Below, in pieces: positions 32,820-42,612 of a DNA stretch of 45,258 bases. Position 1 is the first letter of the stretch, and each line of letters starts with the position of its first letter. The notes under the pieces were generated by a model that was not told where the DNA came from, searched no databases, and was given only the letters and a program-made list of their open reading frames with translations. The position numbers and the translations under genes are program-made. Source of the DNA: Mastigocoleus testarum BC008 (GTDB taxonomy: Bacteria; Cyanobacteriota; Cyanobacteriia; Cyanobacteriales; Nostocaceae); NCBI RefSeq assembly GCF_001456025.1, contig NZ_LMTZ01000133.1:1-45258 (forward strand), written 5' to 3'.

Positions 32820-33744
32820 GGTATTTTTGTGCTCGTCAAAATTTTATTGATATTTTTTGTAGGGTAGGCAACTATATATAATTTTTGATAATAATTTCAA
32901 ACTATCATAATTTGCCCATCATTTGTCTACTCTATCCTTATAACTGGGGTTTAGACTAAGACACATTAAAACAAATAACAATAAGCATTTGATGTGTTTC
33001 TTAAGTTGAGTTTCACACATTTTGTTCCTAATACAAATATTATTTTTAGAAAATTTTGAGAATAATAATCGCTATTGAGGTGAGAGAGTCGAGCAGTTAT
33101 CGCATGCATCTCTCCCTTACTTTTTTATGATTATTATTCTCACTCATTCTTATTTATACACTTGGATATATTGACAAAATGTACTCAGTTTTAATTTTTA
33201 AAAAATGCACTCAGACAAACTAAAACACCAATTTCTAATTGAATTCTTATCTTCCCTTTTTTTTCTCGATTGTTTTTTAAATTGAACTTTAGAAATATTT
33301 TGTGGGAGGAAATTAATAGCAAACACCCCTACTTCCAATTCCAAGTAAATAATGTGGACCAGGGCAAACGCATCTAAATTTAGTGCATAAGCTATTGACG
33401 AAGGAACTTATTTATGAATGAAAGGAGAAAATAAGATTTATCATCGAGGATATCTTGTCTACTTATAAAAGTTGAGTCAAAAGGCTAACTAAGTGAAAAC
33501 TTAATAAGCATTGCTTAGTGTAGTTACTTGAGACTTTATTGAGAACAGAGAGTTCTTAATGACAAGATACCTTCGTCCTTCAATCTGGACAGTGCCTTTG
33601 TGATCGACTTTGTTGTGGAACAAGGAGAAGAATGTAATTCCGACTCGCCTAAATTTGAAAAATCCCACTATCAATAATTTGAATTAGTAATTAAAAATAC
33701 TATTTCTACAATTGAAAGACTAAGCACATTTTGATTAAAATCAT
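32820..33744. other. Long divergent intergenic region
   Basis: 925 bp of AT-rich DNA between the MFS gene and the P450 gene. No credible reading frame. It holds an 86-bp hairpin-forming inverted repeat (33057-33142), and presumably the promoters of both divergent units. Confidence 0.45.
33057..33142. repeat. Long hairpin-forming inverted repeat
   Basis: TGAGAATAATAATC (33057-33070) is the exact reverse complement of 33129-33142. A second stem, GAGAGA (33082-33087) with TCTCTC (33109-33114), lies inside. It could be a small non-autonomous element or an operator/attenuator between the divergent MFS and P450 genes. Confidence 0.6.
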
Positions 33745-35112
33745 ATGCCATTACCCAATACAATTCAAGCTCCATCTTTGATTCAAACATTCCAATTTTT
33801 TAGTAATCCTACAGGATTTCTGGAAAAAGTAGCTCAACGACATCCTGATATTTTTTCTGGTACATTTTTTGCTGGACAACCCTGCGTCTTCATACAACAT
33901 CCTCAGGCTATTGAAGAATTTTTTCGCAACGAAAAACAAAAGTTTGGTCTGTGTGAAAATAAATCTGTGCAAGCTCTAATTGGAAAATATGCAATCACAT
34001 CGCTGGTTGGAGAAAATCATAAACGTCATCGGCAACTTCTAATGCCTTCTTTTCACGGAGAGCGGATGCGTTGCTACGGTCAGATGATCTGTGATTTGAC
34101 TGAAGAAATTTTGAGTCAGCAACCACTGGGTCAGATTTTCTCTGCTCATACAATGATGAAAGAAATTTCCCTGGAAGTCATGTTAAAGGTAGTATTTGGC
34201 TTGTACTCGGGAGAACGCTATGAAAAACTCAAGCATCTAATACCCTCGATGTTGAATCTTTTAGCTTCACCTCTATTATCTACCCTAGTATTTTTCCCTT
34301 TCCTACAAAAGGATTTGGGAGCTTGGAGTCCTTGGGGAAAATTTTTGCGCATTTGCAAACAAGTTGATAGCTTATTATACGCTGAGATTGCTTACCGTAG
34401 AGCAAAACCAGATCCAGAACGTACTGATATTCTCTCATTATTGATGGAAGCAAAAGATCAAGAAGGTCAATCAATGACAGATCAAGAACTGCGCGATCAG
34501 TTGATAACTCTTTTAATGGGAGGACATGAAACCACAGTATCAGGAATGACTTGGGCATTGTATTGGGCTCATAGAAAGCCAGAAGTTGGTGAAAAATTGC
34601 GCCAAGAACTAAACACCCTGGGTAATAACCCCGAACCAATGACTATTTTCAAGTCACCTTATCTGACTGCTGTCTGTAATGAAAGTTTGCGGTATTACCA
34701 TCCTGGATTAGTAATTTTTCCTCGGGTAGTCAAACAACCTGTGGAACTATTGGGATATACCTTGGAACCTGGAACAAGGGTAATTGCTTGTACATATTTG
34801 ATTCATCACCGTGAGGATACATATCCACAGCATAAGGAGTTTAGACCAGAACGTTTTCTGGAAAAGAAATATTCTCCCTATGAATTCCTACCGTTTGGTG
34901 GTGGTATGCGTCGCTGTATTGGGGAAGCTTTGGCGATTTTTGAAATGAAGTTAGTTTTAGCTAGCATCATATCAAAATATAAACTCAGCCTAGAAGAACT
35001 CCAACCAGTACAAGCAAAATTTCAAGGTTTTACTCTTGGACCTGCTAATGGAGTCAAGATGATGCTTAAGGAACAATGTGAACCAAGAAAATCTCTGCAG
35101 ACTGTAGCTTAG
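33745..35112 (+). CDS. Cytochrome P450
   Basis: A 455-residue soluble bacterial P450 monooxygenase. The I-helix oxygen-binding motif is 'GGHETT' (259-264), the K-helix ExxR is E313-S-L-R316, and the haem-binding loop is 'FLPFGGGMRRCIGEALA' with cysteine thiolate C391. Such enzymes hydroxylate or epoxidise lipids and terpenoids using electrons from ferredoxin. No dedicated ferredoxin or reductase gene is adjacent, as is usual in cyanobacteria. It is the first gene of a run of four co-oriented biosynthetic genes (methyltransferase, GT1 glycosyltransferase, condensation-type acyltransferase). The substrate is unknown. The P450 subfamily would need a database comparison; members of this general look often act on fatty acids or terpenes. 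Confidence 0.93.
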   Translation: MPLPNTIQAPSLIQTFQFFSNPTGFLEKVAQRHPDIFSGTFFAGQPCVFIQHPQAIEEFFRNEKQKFGLCENKSVQALIGKYAITSLVGENHKRHRQLLMPSFHGERMRCYGQMICDLTEEILSQQPLGQIFSAHTMMKEISLEVMLKVVFGLYSGERYEKLKHLIPSMLNLLASPLLSTLVFFPFLQKDLGAWSPWGKFLRICKQVDSLLYAEIAYRRAKPDPERTDILSLLMEAKDQEGQSMTDQELRDQLITLLMGGHETTVSGMTWALYWAHRKPEVGEKLRQELNTLGNNPEPMTIFKSPYLTAVCNESLRYYHPGLVIFPRVVKQPVELLGYTLEPGTRVIACTYLIHHREDTYPQHKEFRPERFLEKKYSPYEFLPFGGGMRRCIGEALAIFEMKLVLASIISKYKLSLEELQPVQAKFQGFTLGPANGVKMMLKEQCEPRKSLQTVA

Positions 35113-35320
35113 CTTTTAATCAATAAATTTTCATTGGACTTACGAAAATCACTAAATCCCAAGGTTTAAAGAAGAAAGAGGGTAGGAATAAAAAAATTGA
35201 AAGCTCTACTAAGCAATTAAATCAAATTCCTCAATCCAATTTCCATACAAACCTGAATACATAAGTCCTGTTACTAAACAAAAACCTGAAAATACTACAC
35301 ATATACCAAAAATAGTCGAT

Positions 35321-36211
35321 ATGTATACATGTCAAGTTTGCAATAACTCCGAACATAATAAACCCTTCGTTGTTCGGGAAATGATGTTTGGCTTAAAAGA
35401 AGAGTTTGATTACTTTGAATGTTCTAATTGTGGCTGTTTGCAAATTGTAGAAGTCCCATCAGATCTAGGCAAATATTATCCTGAAGAATACTACATTGGT
35501 ACTGAAAAATTACCTCAACTACCTCCACCAATCAAACTGGGAGAACCTGTTCAACATTGGCTTGAGTTAGCTGGATTGGATTTTAATTCTGCAATCTTGG
35601 ATGTTGGTAGTGGACGGGGACATATGCTCAAGGAGTTGAATAAAGTAGGATACTCCAATCTCACAGGGGTCGATCCATTCATTGAAGAAGATTTACATCC
35701 TCAACCTGGAGTTACAGTTTTAAATCGTACTTTGGAACAAGTAGAAGGTGCTTACGATTTCATCATGCTGCATCATTCCTTTGAGCATATGACCGATCCC
35801 ATCGGCATACTTAATCAACTGTATAGACTCCTTAAACCTAATCATTTGCTATTGTTACGGATACCCCTGGCTCAGTCCTATGCTTGGAAAAATTATGGAG
35901 TAAACTGGGTACAATTAGACCCACCTCGTCACTTATTTTTACATACACAAAAGAGTATCAAGATACTAGCAGAGAAAACAGGTTTTTCAATTCATAACGT
36001 TATTTATGATTCCATTGGTTTTCAATTTTATGGGAGTGAATTATACAGGCGAGATATGACTCTAGTAGGATCTTGTCAAACTTTATTCGAAAATCCTGCC
36101 GATTTTATATTTTCCAAAGAAGAATTACAGGAATTTGAAGACCGAGCAGAGATTCTCAATCAGAAGGGAGAGGGCGATCAGGCCTGTTTTTACCTGAAGA
36201 AAGGAATTTAA
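35321..36211 (+). CDS. Zinc-ribbon class I SAM-dependent methyltransferase
   Basis: A 296-residue methyltransferase. The N-terminal zinc ribbon has C4 and C7 ('CQVC') and C34 and C37 ('CSNC'). The catalytic domain has SAM motif I 'AILDVGSGRGHML' (91-103) and 'YDFIMLHHSFEHMTDP', the Methyltransf_23-type motif. This type often modifies sugars or secondary metabolites on oxygen or carbon. It is the second gene of the putative biosynthetic run, 208 bp after the P450 gene and 119 bp before the glycosyltransferase. The substrate is probably either the aglycone made by the P450 or the sugar added by the GT1 enzyme. The ATG at 35321 has no strong Shine-Dalgarno sequence. Confidence 0.85.
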   Translation: MYTCQVCNNSEHNKPFVVREMMFGLKEEFDYFECSNCGCLQIVEVPSDLGKYYPEEYYIGTEKLPQLPPPIKLGEPVQHWLELAGLDFNSAILDVGSGRGHMLKELNKVGYSNLTGVDPFIEEDLHPQPGVTVLNRTLEQVEGAYDFIMLHHSFEHMTDPIGILNQLYRLLKPNHLLLLRIPLAQSYAWKNYGVNWVQLDPPRHLFLHTQKSIKILAEKTGFSIHNVIYDSIGFQFYGSELYRRDMTLVGSCQTLFENPADFIFSKEELQEFEDRAEILNQKGEGDQACFYLKKGI

Positions 36212-36330
36212 GCGTGTGAAGCTTGCCTGTTTGCCCTTACTTCCCGCAAGAATTTATTTCATCGCAACAGTTTGGGTTGACAGGCTAATAGACATATATC
36301 AGAGAGATAAAAACAGGAGAATATAAATAA

Positions 36331-37686
36331 GTGGCTAATATCTTAATCGCAACAACTCCAGCATCAGGGCATGTTAACCCAATGGTTACATTTGCACGCG
36401 AGTTAGTCAATCGTGGACATGAAGTATGGTGGTATACAGGCAAAGTCTTCCAACCTAAGATTGAAAAGCTTGGAGCAAATTATCAACCGATGCAGAAAGC
36501 CTATGATTTCGGCGGTATGAGTCGAGAAAAAGCCTTTCCACAGACCAAAGGTCTAAAGGGGATTTCAGCCTTTATCAAAAGCATGAAATCAATTTTTATC
36601 GAGCAAGCACCCAAACAGATGGAAGACATACTCAAAATCTTGGAAGATTTTCCCGCAGATCTGCTTGTTGGCGATGATATGTGCTATGGATTAGGGTTTG
36701 TACATGAGAAAACTGGTATCCCATTGGTAAACATCAGTAATTCAATTTATATATACAATAGTAAAGACACTGCACCTATAGGTTTAGGATTACCACCAGA
36801 TAATTCACTACTTGGGCAAATACGAAATATTTTTTTGAACTTCTTTAACGATCATATTGGCCAACGAGAGCTAAAAACTTACACAAATCTAACCCGTGCT
36901 AGCATTGGACTACCTCAAATTAACAAAAGTGTATTAGAAAGCATCAGCCAACCACCTAACTTGTATTTACTCGGTACTGTACCTGAGTTTGAGTATCCCC
37001 GCAGTGATCTATACGAACATGCCCATTTCGTCGGTCCTTTTATCAGTCCACCTACAGAAGATTTTAAGCCACCAGTCTGGTGGAACGAACTCAACAGTAA
37101 TCGTCCGATAGTTCTGGTAACTCAAGGTACCATTTCAAATCACGATCTTAACGATTTGATTCTTGTAACAATAAAGGCTTTAGCTGATGAAGATGTTTTA
37201 GTCATCGCAACTACGGGAGGAACCCCAGTCGAAAATATTAAGCTTGATTCCCTGCCTGATAATGTGCGTGTAGAGCAGTTTGTCCCTTACCATTTCCTCA
37301 TGCCATATGTAGATGTAATGGTCACAAATGGCGGGTATGGCGGTGTACAGTTAGCTTTATCTAACGGAGTACCTGTAATCGTGGCAGGTACAAGTGAGGA
37401 AAAGGCAGAAATTGCGACTCGAGTTGCATGGGCTGGTGTGGGTATTAACCTAAATACGGGAACCCCCTCGGAAAAAGAAATCCGTAGCGCAATAAAGACG
37501 ATTTTACATGAGCCAGATTATAAAAACAAAACACGACAGTTACAAGCACATTACCAGCATTATGATGCACCGCAACGTGCTGCCGATTTGAGTGAAAAAC
37601 TTTTAGAGACTCAAGCTCCAAGCTCTATTGAGGTTTCTCAAGTCATAAAGCTAAATGTAGACAAGGCTGAGAAGACAAAAGTATAA
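36331..37686 (+). CDS. GT1-family glycosyltransferase (UGT/macrolide glycosyltransferase type)
   Basis: A 451-residue GT-B enzyme that transfers an activated sugar to a lipophilic acceptor. The N-terminal acceptor domain starts 'ANILIATTPASGHVNPM', with the catalytic base H14. The C-terminal nucleotide-sugar domain has 'PIVLVTQGTISNHDLNDLI', 'VRVEQFVPYHFLMPYVDVMV' and 'TNGGYGGVQLALSNGVPVIV', the family's donor-binding signature. The start is a GTG at 36331 with AGGAG upstream. It lies between the methyltransferase and the acyltransferase genes, so glycosylation of the cluster's product is likely. The sugar and the aglycone are not known. Confidence 0.9.
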   Translation: MANILIATTPASGHVNPMVTFARELVNRGHEVWWYTGKVFQPKIEKLGANYQPMQKAYDFGGMSREKAFPQTKGLKGISAFIKSMKSIFIEQAPKQMEDILKILEDFPADLLVGDDMCYGLGFVHEKTGIPLVNISNSIYIYNSKDTAPIGLGLPPDNSLLGQIRNIFLNFFNDHIGQRELKTYTNLTRASIGLPQINKSVLESISQPPNLYLLGTVPEFEYPRSDLYEHAHFVGPFISPPTEDFKPPVWWNELNSNRPIVLVTQGTISNHDLNDLILVTIKALADEDVLVIATTGGTPVENIKLDSLPDNVRVEQFVPYHFLMPYVDVMVTNGGYGGVQLALSNGVPVIVAGTSEEKAEIATRVAWAGVGINLNTGTPSEKEIRSAIKTILHEPDYKNKTRQLQAHYQHYDAPQRAADLSEKLLETQAPSSIEVSQVIKLNVDKAEKTKV

Positions 37687-37902
37687 ATTCCTAGTTCGTG
37701 AACAGCTAATATCGAATTTGTTAGCACCGGAATTAAATATTCTGAATACATATAGGTGCGTATCGAACTTTTTTCTAAAAAGCCAAAACACAAAGATATT
37801 GAAAAACAAGTAGAAGCTCCTCAATTTCACATCATTAATCAGCATTTCAGGCTTAACTGAACCGTATTGAGTCATACAAATAAAAAATTACGCATTGAAA
37901 GA

Positions 37903-39258
37903 ATGGAGAATAAAATAATTCAAGTTACCGACTCCTCTCGGAAAACTTCTATCTGTCGACCACTCGGAGCATGGGAAAAACTATTTTGGTTGTCTAGCCA
38001 AGCTCATCCGGCACATGTTGGACTAACTGCCAAGATTAGGGGAGAATTCAGCATCGAACAACTTAAGAAGACCCTTACTCAAGTGCAGCAGCGTCATCCA
38101 TTGCTGCGTGTACGCATTGCTTTTGATCAAACTCAACAACCCTGGTTTGTAGAAGACCCTGCCGAGATTCCATTGCGAATTGTAGCGCGACAAGGAGAGC
38201 AACATTGGCAACAAGAAATAAAAAAAGAGTTGTCTGAACCCTTTGTCTGTACACAAGCTCCCCTGCTGCGTATTGTGTTACTTCATTCGCCAAATATTTC
38301 AGAATTGCTCCTCATTTGCGATCATTGTATTTGCGATGGCATATCTACTATATTGCTAACTCGGGATATTTTACAACTACTCGCCACTCCTGATACTTTT
38401 CTCGAACCTCTTTCAATAATTCCTGCAACGGATAATTTAATTCCAAGTAAAGTTGATGACAATATTCTTTCAGGAAACTCAGAATTTACTAACACTAGTT
38501 GGATCGAGCAAAGTTCTCTAAATGTACAATTGCTTCCTCAATCACCCATCTCTCCGATGTCTGCGAAGGATAATCATTTATCCTCTGAGACTCTTTCTCG
38601 TCTCAAATTTGGCTCACTTTCACCAAAAACAACTAAATTATTAATTTGCCGTTGTAAGGAAGAGTCAACAACCATCTATGGTGCCATTTGTGCAGCTTTT
38701 TCTCTAGCAATTGCTCGCCAAAATCCTTCAGAAGAAAAACATACACTTCAGTGTTTTTCAGCTATTAATATCCGGCAGTATTTAAAGCCCATGGTTGGGG
38801 AAAATTTTGGTTACTATGCTCATGGAATATCTATTTTCCAAAGTTTCAGCACTAATGAAGATCTATGGGAGATTGCTCGCTCTTTCAAAAATAAACTTAA
38901 GGAGGAAATGATACCAAAGAAAATTTTTGAAGATATTCTCCAAATGCAGGAATGGATGTCCAAAAATCCTACCCTCACTCAGGTACAGCAAGGAATAACA
39001 GAACATCTTGACGGTGCTTTATCGGTAAGCAATCTTGGGCGTCTACAATTTCCCACACAGTTCGGTAATCTCCAGCTTGAGGCAATGTATGGACCTATAG
39101 GAATACTACCTGGGGGCAATCAATGGCTTGTGGGAAGTGTCACCGTAGGAGAACAATTATTCTTGACGTTGACTTTACCAAATTCAAGTATATCCTTAGC
39201 TGGAGTAGAAAATATTTTAGAAGATGCAATAAACCTGCTAAATATGGCAGTCAAATAG
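37903..39258 (+). CDS. Condensation-domain-type acyltransferase (PapA/NRPS C-like)
   Basis: A stand-alone 451-residue condensation-fold protein. 'QRHPLLRVRIAFDQTQQPWF' marks the N-terminal lobe. The active-site motif reads 'CDHCICDGIS': the catalytic second histidine and the DG are present, but the first His of HHxxxDG is replaced by Asp. 'NLGRLQFP' and 'FSAINIRQYL' are normal C-terminal-lobe features. Such proteins esterify sugars or glycolipids with acyl chains (PapA-like). The ATG at 37903 is preferred; a TTG at 37867 would add 12 residues. It ends the four-gene run, so its likely job is acylating the glycosylated product. No carrier-protein gene is adjacent, so the acyl donor is uncertain. 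Confidence 0.82.
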   Translation: MENKIIQVTDSSRKTSICRPLGAWEKLFWLSSQAHPAHVGLTAKIRGEFSIEQLKKTLTQVQQRHPLLRVRIAFDQTQQPWFVEDPAEIPLRIVARQGEQHWQQEIKKELSEPFVCTQAPLLRIVLLHSPNISELLLICDHCICDGISTILLTRDILQLLATPDTFLEPLSIIPATDNLIPSKVDDNILSGNSEFTNTSWIEQSSLNVQLLPQSPISPMSAKDNHLSSETLSRLKFGSLSPKTTKLLICRCKEESTTIYGAICAAFSLAIARQNPSEEKHTLQCFSAINIRQYLKPMVGENFGYYAHGISIFQSFSTNEDLWEIARSFKNKLKEEMIPKKIFEDILQMQEWMSKNPTLTQVQQGITEHLDGALSVSNLGRLQFPTQFGNLQLEAMYGPIGILPGGNQWLVGSVTVGEQLFLTLTLPNSSISLAGVENILEDAINLLNMAVK

Positions 39259-39383
39259 CAGTGCTTTTGCTCTACCATAGCAGTGAGCATGTAGGTTGGG
39301 ACATTATATTTGGCTAAGAAGGGAATAGGGAAAGGGGAACAGCGTTTGGACGTCTCTTGCTGTATGACTACGTCACGCAATAC

Positions 39384-39470
39384 CTATAGCTATAGCTGCG
39401 CTACCTACGGAACTGCTACCTACGGATCCGGTACGCTACGCTAGCAACGCTAACATCCGTAGGATGCGTA
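39384..39470. repeat. GC-rich interspersed repeat block
   Basis: Words such as GCTACCTACGGA, TACGCTACGCTA, GCAACGCTAAC and GGATCCG repeat in direct and inverted form (CTACGGA near TCCGTAG). The 14-mer TGCGCTACCTACGG (39397-39410) is identical to 19613-19626. Confidence 0.5.
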
Positions 39471-39583
39471 CTAACACCTCTGGTGCGTGCAAGCAAGACA
39501 AGGAACAGGAAATGTCCTAACCTAAAACCATAAGGGATTCCCAATAACCCGCGTTTCTCGTTTGACTGCAATAAGAGTGAATT

Positions 39584-39618
39584 AACACGCGCATGTAGTA
39601 TTAAGTACATGCGTGTTT
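39584..39618 (+). terminator. Terminator-like hairpin after the biosynthetic cluster
   Basis: AACACGCGCATGTA (39584-39597) pairs with TACATGCGTGTTT (39606-39618), with one bulge and an 8-base loop, and is followed by GCCTTTTTG. It is 326 bp after the acyltransferase stop codon and has the appearance of a factor-independent terminator. Confidence 0.5.
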
Positions 39619-39916
39619 GCCTTTTTGAGCTATAAGTTGGTACGGGCGAAGACGTCGCATCCTTTAGTCTAATCCCAATTCTGACACCTCTCATGGCGCT
39701 ATACTTGTGATTATTTCATAGTTATTTCTTGTCGCTATCATTACTAGCACTATTGTGATAAGCGCAAGCTTGCACATAGCATCGCTATATTGCTTTACTG
39801 GAAATTAACAACGCGTCAATAGTATTGATATTCAGGATTTGCAAAAATTTAGGGCAAATAAGCAGACAATAAGCTTAAGAAGTTGGTTTAACTGAAGATT
39901 ATTAATACTTTTCCAT

Positions 39917-42259
39917 ATGCCAGAATTTATCGAACAACTCCCCTGTCACGAACCTCAATGGAATCCGATTTCATCTGTAGAAAGAGTTCAAAGATATCAG
40001 CAAGGAATCGTTCTTATATGTGATGGTAATCTCAATCTAACTCTGAGTGTTCTTGCACCTAATCTAATTCGAGTTCGTTTTTCACCTGCGGTCGATTTTA
40101 TTCCCAGACGTTCTTGGTCAGTTGCGATCGCAGATGAAGAATGGGATATTGTACCCTTTGAGGTTGAGGAAACAGAAGAATTTATCAATATTAAGACCGC
40201 AGAAATCATGGTTTGTGTTCAGCGCGATCCCTGTCGGATAAAATTTCTTGAACAACAAACAGGTAATACTTTTGCTAGTGATACTGATTTGGGAATTGCT
40301 TGGCGCGATAATGAGGTTACTTGTTGGAAGCAAATTGGGGTTGAGGAAAAGTTTTATGGTTTTGGGGAACGCACTGGATTATTGAATCACAGAGGAAAGC
40401 GTTTTACCCATTGGACTACAGATTGTTTGGATTTTGGTGTACTCACCGACGAAATGTACCAAGCAATTCCGTTTTTTATATCTTTGTCTTCCCAAGTTAA
40501 TTATGGTTTATTTTTTAATACCACTTACAAGAGTCAATTTGATGTTGGTGCAAGCCAAAGCGATACTTTGCAACTGCAAACCCAAGGTAATGAATTAGAT
40601 TATTATCTGATTTATGGTCAAGAGCCTGCAACCATACTTAACACTTATACCAAGCTGACAGGGCGAATGTCATTACCCCCTCGTTGGGCTTTAGGTTATC
40701 ATCAATGTCGCTGGAGTTATAACTCAGAAACTGAAGTACGAACATTGGTGCGGGAATTTCGTCAGCGTCGTATTCCCTGCGATGTTATTCACCTTGATAT
40801 TGATTATATGCAAGGATTTCGGGTCTTTACTTGGCACAAACAGCGTTTTCCCGACCCAAAAAAACTAATTGACGAACTTACAGCACAAGGTTTTAAAATC
40901 GTTACCATTGTCGATCCCGGCGTTAAATACGATCCAGAAGCTGATTACGAAGTTTGCGATCGCGGATTAGAAAACAATTATTTTATCCGTAATAAACAGG
41001 GTAAAATATTTCACGGTTATGTATGGCCTGATCGCTCTGTATTTCCCGATTTCATTCGTAGCGACGTGCGGGAGTGGTGGAGTAGTTTACACAAGAATCT
41101 TATCGATAAGGGCGTAGCTGGAATCTGGAATGATATGAACGAACCAGCTTTGGATGACCGTCCTTTTGGTGACTCTGGAAACAAAACTTGCTTTCCTTTG
41201 GATGCACCCCAGGGCGATCCCAAAGAACAAACTAACCATGCCGAAACACATAATGTATATGGGTTAATGATGGCGCGTGCGTCGCGGGAAGCTTTAGATA
41301 GACTTCGTCCCAAAGAACGTTCGTTTGTTCTTACTCGTTCTGGTTATGCGGGCGTTCAGAAATATTCTGCAGTGTGGACGGGCGATAATCATTCCTTGTG
41401 GGAACATCTGGAAATGTCCTTACCCATGCTCTGTAATTTAGGATTATCTGGGGTACCGTTTGTTGGTGCAGATATCGGGGGATTTGCAAGTAACGCCACA
41501 CCAGAATTATTTGCTCGGTGGATGCAAGTAGGAATGTTGTATCCTTTCATGCGCGGTCATTCCGTTATAGGTAGCAAGCGTCATGAACCGTGGGAATTTG
41601 GCACTGAAGTAGAAGATATTTGTCGTCAGTATATTGAACTTAGATATCAATTATTGCCCTATATCTACACCTTATTTTGGGAAGCAGCAAATACAGGTGC
41701 GCCAATTCTCCGTCCACTGCTTTATCATTACCACGACGATCGCAACACTCAGGAATTTTACGATCAATTGCTACTAGGTGAATCTTTAATGGCTGCACCT
41801 GTATACAGACCTGGAGTAGAAAATCGAGCTGTTTATCTTCCCGAAGGAACTTGGTATGACTGGTGGACGGGTGAATGCTATCAAGGTTCTAAGTATATTC
41901 TTGCCCATGCACCATTAGCAAAAATGCCCATGTATATCCGTGGGGGATCGATTATTCCTCTGGCACCGGTAATGCAATATACTTCTGAGTCACCGGTAAA
42001 TCAATTACGATTGCGAGTTACCCCCGGTACGGGAGAATATACATTATATGAAGACGATGGGACTAGTTTTGCATATCGTGATGGTCTTTGGTGTACAACA
42101 AATTATCGAGTAAGTATGGAAGGAGAACAGATAATTGTAGACATCCAAGCCAGACAAGGTGATTGGATTCCCGTACCACGTCAAATAATTGTAGAAGTTT
42201 TGGGTAAAGGCGTACAAGAATTTGAAGATGATGGTACTGCGAGAAGATTGCAGTTCTAA
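39917..42259 (+). CDS. GH31 alpha-glucosidase
   Basis: A 780-residue glycoside hydrolase family 31 enzyme that releases alpha-linked glucose (or related sugars) from oligosaccharides. The catalytic (beta/alpha)8 barrel starts near residue 245 ('PPRWALGYHQCRWSYNSETE'). The nucleophile is D406 in 'GIWNDMNEPA' and the acid/base is D490 in 'VWTGDNHS'. The preceding N-terminal beta-sandwich has 'EEKFYGFGERTGLLNHRGKR', and the C-terminal beta domains have 'MPMYIRGGSIIPLAP'. The length is normal. No signal peptide is present, so it probably acts in the cytoplasm on glycogen- or sucrose-derived oligosaccharides. It is monocistronic and apparently unrelated to the upstream cluster. Confidence 0.94.
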   Translation: MPEFIEQLPCHEPQWNPISSVERVQRYQQGIVLICDGNLNLTLSVLAPNLIRVRFSPAVDFIPRRSWSVAIADEEWDIVPFEVEETEEFINIKTAEIMVCVQRDPCRIKFLEQQTGNTFASDTDLGIAWRDNEVTCWKQIGVEEKFYGFGERTGLLNHRGKRFTHWTTDCLDFGVLTDEMYQAIPFFISLSSQVNYGLFFNTTYKSQFDVGASQSDTLQLQTQGNELDYYLIYGQEPATILNTYTKLTGRMSLPPRWALGYHQCRWSYNSETEVRTLVREFRQRRIPCDVIHLDIDYMQGFRVFTWHKQRFPDPKKLIDELTAQGFKIVTIVDPGVKYDPEADYEVCDRGLENNYFIRNKQGKIFHGYVWPDRSVFPDFIRSDVREWWSSLHKNLIDKGVAGIWNDMNEPALDDRPFGDSGNKTCFPLDAPQGDPKEQTNHAETHNVYGLMMARASREALDRLRPKERSFVLTRSGYAGVQKYSAVWTGDNHSLWEHLEMSLPMLCNLGLSGVPFVGADIGGFASNATPELFARWMQVGMLYPFMRGHSVIGSKRHEPWEFGTEVEDICRQYIELRYQLLPYIYTLFWEAANTGAPILRPLLYHYHDDRNTQEFYDQLLLGESLMAAPVYRPGVENRAVYLPEGTWYDWWTGECYQGSKYILAHAPLAKMPMYIRGGSIIPLAPVMQYTSESPVNQLRLRVTPGTGEYTLYEDDGTSFAYRDGLWCTTNYRVSMEGEQIIVDIQARQGDWIPVPRQIIVEVLGKGVQEFEDDGTARRLQF

Positions 42260-42612
42260 TTTGTTCTTAGTTGCGCTTCAGCGCTTCTGATGCATTCAGG
42301 ACATAGCGTAACTAATATTTTTTTCGCATATAATTCACGTGAACTTGTATACTTTTTTAAGTCTCGGTAGAAGTTTTGAAGGTTACAGTACGCCAATTAC
42401 CAGTGGCGAAATGTAATCAAAATGCTTAAAATAACACTGTATAATTTCTGGTTTGGAGATTTTTTGTTTTTTGAGATAATGTCCAATATTTTTACGAATA
42501 GTTACTTACTTATAAGAGTGGTGGAAGCAGGTGCCACTATATCAAGCTAAATGTGATTTTATTGGGTTTATCACCACGTTCAGCCGGACAAAATTGTAAA
42601 AAGTTAAACATT

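Larger units (their letters stand above)
39259..39916. other. Intergenic with repeats and a terminator-like hairpin
   Basis: 658 bp without a credible gene. It contains a GC-rich interspersed repeat block (39384-39470) and a hairpin (39584-39618) described separately. The upstream part probably holds the end of the biosynthetic cluster's transcript, the downstream part the promoter of the alpha-glucosidase gene. Confidence 0.45.

Noticed and set aside
33340..33660. Possible remnant of a transposase or coding DNA upstream of the P450 gene
   Set aside because: Translations in all frames are interrupted and show no recognisable motif.
39416..39694. 92-residue minus-strand frame
   Set aside because: Overlaps the dispersed GC-rich repeat and a hairpin; translation has no recognisable pattern.
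42553..42612. N-terminal extension of the small methyltransferase
   Set aside because: The extra residues do not resemble the family, whereas the ATG at 42613 gives the usual MWNERY start.
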